From assembly GCA_018524345.1 (NCBI GenBank), contig JADQAZ010000001.1:1054001-1118000 (forward strand): a stretch of 64,000 nt of DNA, written 5' to 3'. Shown piece after piece: positions 55,229 to 64,000 of this stretch. The notes below the pieces were generated by a model. The model saw only the letters and a list, made by a program, of their open reading frames with translations. It made no database searches and was not told where the DNA came from. Position numbers and translations under genes: made by a program. The DNA comes from Harenicola maris. Its GTDB lineage: Bacteria > Pseudomonadota > Alphaproteobacteria > Rhodobacterales > Rhodobacteraceae. Each line of letters starts with the position of its first letter. The stretch's first letter is position 1.

Positions 55229-56391
55229 CCTCCCTTTTTATCACAGCGGGCGAACCTTCGGGCGATGCCCTCGGCGGGGCCTTGATGCAGGGGCTGCACA
55301 GCCTGTCACCTGATGTAGAGTTCGCGGGCATCGGCGGCGTGCAGATGCAGGCCGAGGGGCTGCCAAGCCTGTTTCCGATGGAAGAACTCTCCGTCATGGG
55401 CCTTGCGGAAATCCTGCCCAAATACCGCGCGCTGAAGGCACGCATCCGGCAAACTGCCGAGGCTGTGATCGACACAAACCCGGATGCCTTGATCACCATC
55501 GACAGCCCCGATTTCAGCCTGCGGGTGGCGCGGCTGGTCAAAGCGGCGCGTCCCAATCTGTGCACCATCCACTACGTCGCCCCGACGGTTTGGGCATGGC
55601 GTTCTGGCCGGGCGGCCAAAATGGCGCGGATGATCGATCACGTGCTGGCGCTCTTCCCCTTCGAGCCGCCCTATATGGAGGCTGCAGGGATGAGCTGCGA
55701 TTTTGTCGGCCACCCGGTCGTGACGCAACCAACCGCCAGCGACGCGGACAAGGCTTTGTTCCGGCACAACCTGCAGATCGACGAAGACGCCCCCCTGATC
55801 CTCGCCTTACCCGGCTCGCGCCGCTCCGAAGTCGAACGCCTGGCCGATGTTTTCGGCGAGGCCTTGGGCCCCGTCGTGGCGGGCCATCCCGGCGCGCGCG
55901 TGGTGATCCCCACGGTCGGGGCCCTCACTGAACGGGTGGCCGAGCTGGTCCAGAACTGGCCCGGCAGCCCGATCGTCCTTGATCCGCGCGATGTGCCCTT
56001 GGAAAACGCCTTGGCTGACAAACGCGCCGCCTTCGGGGCCGCTGACATCGCGCTTGCGGCCTCCGGCACCGTGTCGCTTGAACTCGCCGCGAGCGCGACG
56101 CCCATGGTCATCGGCTACGACATGGCTTGGCTCAGCCGTGTCATCATCCAACGTATGCTTAAGGTCAACACGGTCACTCTGGTCAACCTCGTCTCGGAAA
56201 CGCGGGTCATTCCGGAATACATCGGCCCCAACTGCCGCCCCGGCCCGATTGCCGAGGCCATGCTGACAACGCTGGCCAATCCCATGCCGCAATCGGCCGC
56301 CATGGCCCTGACGATGGAGCGTTTGGGGGCAGGGGGCGAGGCTCCGGGCCTGCGCGCCGCCCGCTCGGTTCTGGCCCAGATCACAGCATAG
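55225..56391 (+). CDS. lpxB: Lipid-A-disaccharide synthase
   Basis: A 388-residue GT-B glycosyltransferase that joins UDP-diacylglucosamine and lipid X into the disaccharide core. FITAGEPSGDALGGALMQGL and VAPTVWAWRSGRAAKMARMI are the main signatures, with GSRRSEVERL in the C-terminal domain. Start at 55225 uses the ATGA overlap with lpxI; an ATG at 55213 in frame is possible. It is the last gene of the envelope cluster. lpxD is not in the cluster. Confidence 0.94.
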   Translation: MTSLFITAGEPSGDALGGALMQGLHSLSPDVEFAGIGGVQMQAEGLPSLFPMEELSVMGLAEILPKYRALKARIRQTAEAVIDTNPDALITIDSPDFSLRVARLVKAARPNLCTIHYVAPTVWAWRSGRAAKMARMIDHVLALFPFEPPYMEAAGMSCDFVGHPVVTQPTASDADKALFRHNLQIDEDAPLILALPGSRRSEVERLADVFGEALGPVVAGHPGARVVIPTVGALTERVAELVQNWPGSPIVLDPRDVPLENALADKRAAFGAADIALAASGTVSLELAASATPMVIGYDMAWLSRVIIQRMLKVNTVTLVNLVSETRVIPEYIGPNCRPGPIAEAMLTTLANPMPQSAAMALTMERLGAGGEAPGLRAARSVLAQITA

Positions 56392-56420
56392 GGTTAGCGC
56401 CCCGTTCCCACGGCGCCTGC

Positions 56421-56462
56421 GCTTCTTATTGGTCCAAATATCCCCGCCGGAGGCTCAAAATC
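56421..56462. repeat. 42-nt interspersed intergenic repeat, copy 2
   Basis: Second copy of the block at 6021-6062, differing at two positions (T for C, T for A), including the full core AAATATCCCCGCCGGAGGC. It lies between the 3' ends of lpxB and the convergent mnmA. Confidence 0.75.
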
Positions 56463-56482
56463 GCCGCGCAGCGGCTCCCGGC

Positions 56483-57625
56483 CTATCCGCGCCAGATCCA
56501 GCCGCCGCCCAAAACGCGGGTGCCTTCGGCGCTGTAAAACACACAGGCCTGCCCGGGGGAGACCCCTTCTTCGGCGACGAACAGTTCCACTTCGCCTGTG
56601 TCCGGCCCGGTGGGGCGCAGGATTGCCTCGCGCGGCGGACGGGTGGATCGCACGCGCACCATGATCTCCTGCTCGCCCTGTTCCTGCCAGTTGCCATCGC
56701 CAAGCCAGTTGACCTCCTTGATCGGCACTCGCCGTGTCGACAGGGCCGTCTTCGGGCCGACCACGACGCGGCGCGTATCGGCGTCAAGCTTGACCACATA
56801 GAGCGGATCGCTCAGACCGCCGATCCCCAGACCACGGCGTTGCCCGATGGTATAGTGGATCACGCCCCGGTGCTCGCCCAGAACATTCCCCTCCAGATCG
56901 ACAATCTCCCCCGGCTGCCCCGCACCGGGGCGCAGCTTTTCGATCACGGCGGCATAGTTGCCGTCGGGCACAAAACATATGTCCTGACTGTCGGGTTTAT
57001 CGGCCACGGCAAGCCCGTGTTTGGCGGCCAAAGCGCGGGTTTCGGCCTTGGAGGTCAGATGCCCAAGGGGGAAGCGCAGATACTCAAGCTGCTCCTGCGT
57101 GGTGGAGAACAGGAAGTAGGACTGGTCTCGATTCGAATCGCCCGCCATGTGTAGCTCGGCGCCATTTGGGCCGCTCTTGCGCTGAATGTAGTGGCCCGTG
57201 GCCATACAATCGGCCTCCAGATCCTTGGCGGTTTCCAGCAGATCGCGGAATTTCACCCGCTCATTACAGCGGATGCAGGGCACAGGCGTCGCGCCGCCAA
57301 GGTAGCTTTCGGCGAATTCATCAATCACGGCCTCGCGAAATGTGTTCTCGTAATCGAGGACATAATGCGGAAAATTCAACTCTTCTGCCACGCGGCGCGC
57401 GTCGTGAATATCGGTGCCGGCGCAGCAGGCGCCTTTCTTGGCAAGGGCCGCGCCATGGTCATAAAGCTGCAGGGTGATGCCGATGACATCATAGCCCTCG
57501 GCCGCCAATTCTGCAGCAACAACAGAGCTGTCGACGCCGCCGGACATGGCCACAATAACCCGCGTTTCGGCGGGCGGTTTGGCAAAGCCAAGGCTGTTCA
57601 CGGGATGCGTGGCGTCAAGAGACAT
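56483..57625 (-). CDS. mnmA: tRNA-specific 2-thiouridylase
   Basis: A 380-residue enzyme making 2-thiouridine at U34 of Lys, Glu and Gln tRNAs. The PP-loop [10 protein letters not shown] is at residues 25-34, the first catalytic-region cysteines in [14 protein letters not shown] (Cys117, Cys120), and the second in [11 protein letters not shown]. The [14 protein letters not shown] motif is also present. It diverges from sciP. Confidence 0.95.
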   Translation of the reverse strand: MSLDATHPVNSLGFAKPPAETRVIVAMSGGVDSSVVAAELAAEGYDVIGITLQLYDHGAALAKKGACCAGTDIHDARRVAEELNFPHYVLDYENTFREAVIDEFAESYLGGATPVPCIRCNERVKFRDLLETAKDLEADCMATGHYIQRKSGPNGAELHMAGDSNRDQSYFLFSTTQEQLEYLRFPLGHLTSKAETRALAAKHGLAVADKPDSQDICFVPDGNYAAVIEKLRPGAGQPGEIVDLEGNVLGEHRGVIHYTIGQRRGLGIGGLSDPLYVVKLDADTRRVVVGPKTALSTRRVPIKEVNWLGDGNWQEQGEQEIMVRVRSTRPPREAILRPTGPDTGEVELFVAEEGVSPGQACVFYSAEGTRVLGGGWIWRG

Positions 57626-57753
57626 GGGTAAAACTCCGGGATAACTCCTGCGGAATATAGGAAAATCTTAGACATGCACAAGGGATGGCTTCACCCGTCC
57701 TTAAGAGTGCAGGCGTAGTCGGAGGCCATGATCAGCAATAAAAGAGCAAAGCA

Positions 57754-58050
57754 ATGTTTCTGAAACGGATAGACGGCCCCCGCGCAGTCACACTTCCGGA
57801 TGGCTCCACCATGACACGGGCGGATTTGCCGGATGTCAAAACCCAGCGTTGGGTGGCCAGCCGCAAGGCCCGTGTCGTGCGGGCGGTAGAATATGGTTTG
57901 ATCTCCAATGAGGAGGCGCAGGAGCTTTACAACCTCTCGGGGGAGGAGCTTGAAACATGGGTAAATACTGCCAAAATCCATGGAGACCGTGCCCTTCGGG
58001 CGACCAGTGTGCAGAAGTATCGCTTGCCTCCGGAAACCGGAAAAACCTGA
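57754..58050 (+). CDS. sciP: CtrA inhibitor SciP (DUF1153)
   Basis: A 98-residue helix-turn-helix protein of the DUF1153 family. In Caulobacter SciP binds CtrA and blocks transcription of CtrA targets. Signature parts are GPRAVTLPDGSTMTRADLP, TQRWVASRKARVVRAVEYGL and EAQELYNLSGEELETW. ctrA begins 125 bp downstream on the same strand, so inhibitor and target are neighbours here. Confidence 0.92.
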   Translation: MFLKRIDGPRAVTLPDGSTMTRADLPDVKTQRWVASRKARVVRAVEYGLISNEEAQELYNLSGEELETWVNTAKIHGDRALRATSVQKYRLPPETGKT

Positions 58051-58109
58051 CCTCCCCAAAACTGGTGGATTGGAAACGATTTCAGGTTTAGCCTAGATTT
58101 ATAGGGTTA

Positions 58110-58124
58110 GTAACTGTGGGTTAA
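58110..58124. promoter_or_regulatory. CtrA-like box upstream of ctrA
   Basis: GTAA-CTGTGGG-TTAA, 7 of 8 positions of the TTAA-N7-TTAA consensus, 51 bp before the ctrA start. It would fit the autoregulation known for ctrA in several alphaproteobacteria. Confidence 0.5.
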
Positions 58125-58175
58125 CTATTATGGGCCATGTTTTCTTGGATTTCACCTGTTTCGGAGACTGAATTT

Positions 58176-58892
58176 ATGCGTGTGTTATTAATCGAAGACG
58201 ATGCGGCGACCTCGAAGAGTATCGAAATGATGCTGACTCACGCCAACCTGAACGTCTACGCGACGGACTTGGGCGAAGAGGGTGTCGATCTTGCAAAACT
58301 ATATGATTACGATCTTATCCTTCTCGACCTCGACCTGCCGGATATGACGGGGCATGAGGTGCTGCGGCAATTGCGTCTGGCGCGGATCGAGACACCGATC
58401 CTCATCCTGACCGGCAGCGATGATACCGAGAACAAGATCAAGGGCTTCGGCTTTGGCGCCGATGACTACCTGACGAAACCTTTTCACCGCGAAGAGCTGG
58501 TCGCGCGTATCCATGCCATTATCCGCCGGTCCAAAGGCCATGCGCAGTCCATCATCCGGACGGGCAAGGTTCTTGTGAACCTTGATGCGAAAACCGTGGA
58601 AACCGGCGGGCGCACCATTCACCTGACCGGCAAAGAATACCAAATGCTGGAGCTTTTGAGCCTGCGCAAGGGCACGACCCTGACGAAAGAGATGTTCTTG
58701 AACCACCTTTATGGCGGCATGGATGAACCCGAGTTGAAGATCATTGATGTATTCATTTGCAAGCTGCGCAAAAAGCTCAGCACCGCAACCGATGGCGAGA
58801 ATTACATCGAAACCGTCTGGGGGCGGGGCTATGTCCTGCGCGATCCGGAGCCGCAGAGCCATGTAGAGGATGTGATGGCCATCGGCGCCTGA
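58176..58892 (+). CDS. ctrA: Cell-cycle/lifestyle response regulator CtrA
   Basis: A 238-residue OmpR-class response regulator. The receiver domain holds Glu7-Asp-Asp9, the phospho-acceptor Asp51 (LLDLDLPDM) and the conserved Lys in [10 protein letters not shown]. The winged helix (residues about 125-225) includes [20 protein letters not shown] and [20 protein letters not shown]. In Rhodobacterales CtrA controls motility, gene-transfer agents and other traits. ATG at 58176 follows AGACTGAATTT; an upstream ATG at 58137 gives a longer, less typical start. Phosphorylated by CckA through ChpT, whose gene is at 9.6 kb. Confidence 0.97.
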   Translation: MRVLLIEDDAATSKSIEMMLTHANLNVYATDLGEEGVDLAKLYDYDLILLDLDLPDMTGHEVLRQLRLARIETPILILTGSDDTENKIKGFGFGADDYLTKPFHREELVARIHAIIRRSKGHAQSIIRTGKVLVNLDAKTVETGGRTIHLTGKEYQMLELLSLRKGTTLTKEMFLNHLYGGMDEPELKIIDVFICKLRKKLSTATDGENYIETVWGRGYVLRDPEPQSHVEDVMAIGA

Positions 58893-58916
58893 CGCATCCC
58901 TTCGAGAGCAGGTTGA

Positions 58917-63307
<4,391 letters not shown>

Positions 63308-63424
63308 CCTTGAGGCGTTTCATTGGAACGCATTTTGTTCGCGAATGTTCTTAAAAAGTTCTTTACAGGTGGGGTGCAGATATGAGAACAAAAGGACAAC
63401 AACGAAACACAAGGAACACCGCCC

Positions 63425-63547
63425 ATGTTCGCCAAATTCAAAACTCTCGCTGCCTCGCCCGAAGGCGCCGCCGCCCTTGATGCCATCGGGGTTCTGTCCC
63501 TTCTGGTTATCCTTGTCGGGGGGCTGCACCTGCCCAGCTTGATGTAG
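63425..63547 (+). CDS. Small single-pass membrane protein (40 residues)
   Basis: MFAKFKTLAASPEGAAALDA starts a 40-residue peptide with one hydrophobic helix (residues about 20-38). AAGGA lies 9 nt before the ATG. It lies 117 bp after recG. No family known. As with other ORFs of this size, expression should be regarded as probable but unproven. Confidence 0.4.
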   Translation: MFAKFKTLAASPEGAAALDAIGVLSLLVILVGGLHLPSLM

Positions 63548-63711
63548 GAATTCCGTTTACTGCCCTGCGGTTCTGGCCGGGCCTCGCATCCTGTCCCCAA
63601 CACGATGATGCGTCGCTTTCCCCAAGACACTGCCTGTCCTTATGAGCGTTTTTCGGTGGGTTTGATCGCCTCTTCCCCGCCTATGCCCAGCCTGACAGAA
63701 CCGCACACCTT

Positions 63712-63748
63712 CGCCGCCATCCCTGCCAGGATGTGCGGCGATTTTTTT
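63712..63748 (+). terminator. Rho-independent terminator
   Basis: CGCCGC-CATCC pairs with GGATG-(t)-GCGGCG, with a 6-nt loop, followed by ATTTTTTT. It could end a transcript from recG or the small membrane-protein gene. The stretch between it and the small gene (63548-63711) shows no supported gene. Confidence 0.75.
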
Positions 63749-63763
63749 GGCGTGATCAGGGGG

Positions 63764-64000
63764 TTAGGCGGCGCTCTGCGCCTCTTCCATCGCCTGCACC
63801 GTGGCCTCGAGGGCCAGCATGATGGAGGCGTGGCGGTTCTTGAAATCCCGCGCGGGCAAGAGGGCCTCGAGCCCGTCAAAGGGGGCCTGCGGCGGCGGGC
63901 CATCGGCGGTGAGCATGGCCTTCAACTCATCGCGGGCCGCGCCGACCTGCTCTGGCGTCAGGCCAAGAACGACGCTGCCAAGGACAGAGGCCGCAGCCTG
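63764..64000 (-). CDS. Iron-sulfur cluster assembly scaffold (NifU/IscU-like), 5' end outside window
   Basis: The last 78 residues of a protein read from the right edge; the start lies beyond the window. The sequence GLTPEQVGAARDELKAMLTA and ARDFKNRHASIMLALEATVQ matches the C-terminal part of SufU/IscU-like scaffold proteins, where R-N-R-H-A-S is a common pattern. The cluster-ligand cysteines would be upstream of the visible part, so activity cannot be judged. Confidence 0.6.
   Translation of the reverse strand, partial: QAAASVLGSVVLGLTPEQVGAARDELKAMLTADGPPPQAPFDGLEALLPARDFKNRHASIMLALEATVQAMEEAQSAA

Noticed and set aside
63604-64000. Forward ORF open to the right edge
   Set aside because: It runs through a terminator and is antisense to the NifU/IscU-like coding region, which has family motifs.

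Overview
The window is GC-rich DNA from an alphaproteobacterium of the Rhodobacteraceae (Roseobacter group). Gene order and content point there: rplU with a helix-hairpin-helix tail, obgE-proB-proA, a ChpT phosphotransferase, SciP next to CtrA, the DUF6456/DUF6477-type proteins, LpxI in place of LpxH, olsBA, and an Irr-type iron box. There is no insertion sequence, integrase, phage gene or CRISPR array, so this looks like chromosomal backbone with a few accessory patches. The genus cannot be fixed from the sequence alone.

Layout. 0-3.5 kb: end of a solute-binding protein gene, a class D beta-lactamase, tRNA-Ser(CGA), and two exported proteins. 3.6-9.5 kb: rplU-rpmA, an exporter/acetyltransferase pair, then obgE-proB-proA. 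9.6-16.9 kb: chpT, ornithine-lipid genes olsB-olsA behind a small leader ORF, a ThiE-like protein, trmJ-type methylase, ctaA, M32 carboxypeptidase and a thioesterase. 17-30 kb: rplM-rpsI, TetR and PPK2, metA, two EamA permeases, a FadL-type porin, a YdcF protein and guaA. 30-41.6 kb: an EEP nuclease, an MttB-family methyltransferase, DUF6477 and DUF6456 proteins, a VIT1/CCC1 metal transporter behind an Irr-like box, lipA, a dehydrogenase/ALDH/CysE/VOC run, and miaA. 41.6-56.4 kb: pyrH, a four-copy tandem gene array, then frr-uppS-cdsA-dxr-rseP-bamA-skp-fabZ-lpxA-lpxI-lpxB. 56.5-64 kb: mnmA, sciP-ctrA, ligA-recG, and the end of an Fe-S scaffold gene.

How the parts work together. The 45-56 kb block is the classical envelope cluster: polyprenyl carrier (UppS), phospholipid precursor (CdsA), isoprenoid supply (Dxr), regulated proteolysis (RseP), outer-membrane assembly (BamA, Skp) and lipid A synthesis (FabZ, LpxA, LpxI, LpxB). 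Three CtrA-network members (ChpT, SciP, CtrA) are present, with CtrA-like boxes in front of ctrA, in front of the DUF6456 gene, and a perfect one just after it.

The most unusual feature is at 42.9-44.5 kb. The normally tight pyrH-frr pair is split by four tandem copies (period about 418 bp) of a gene for a 108-residue exported protein I do not recognise. The mature proteins are identical in all four copies. Copies 3 and 4 have drifted almost only at synonymous sites, and each copy is followed by a stem-loop whose sequence changes while its form is kept. Other points of interest are a 42-nt interspersed repeat (two copies), a three-unit palindrome array at 32.6 kb beside a 21-bp perfect GC hairpin that contains a stop codon, a hairpin-packed spacer at 36.4-36.6 kb, and two small-RNA candidates.
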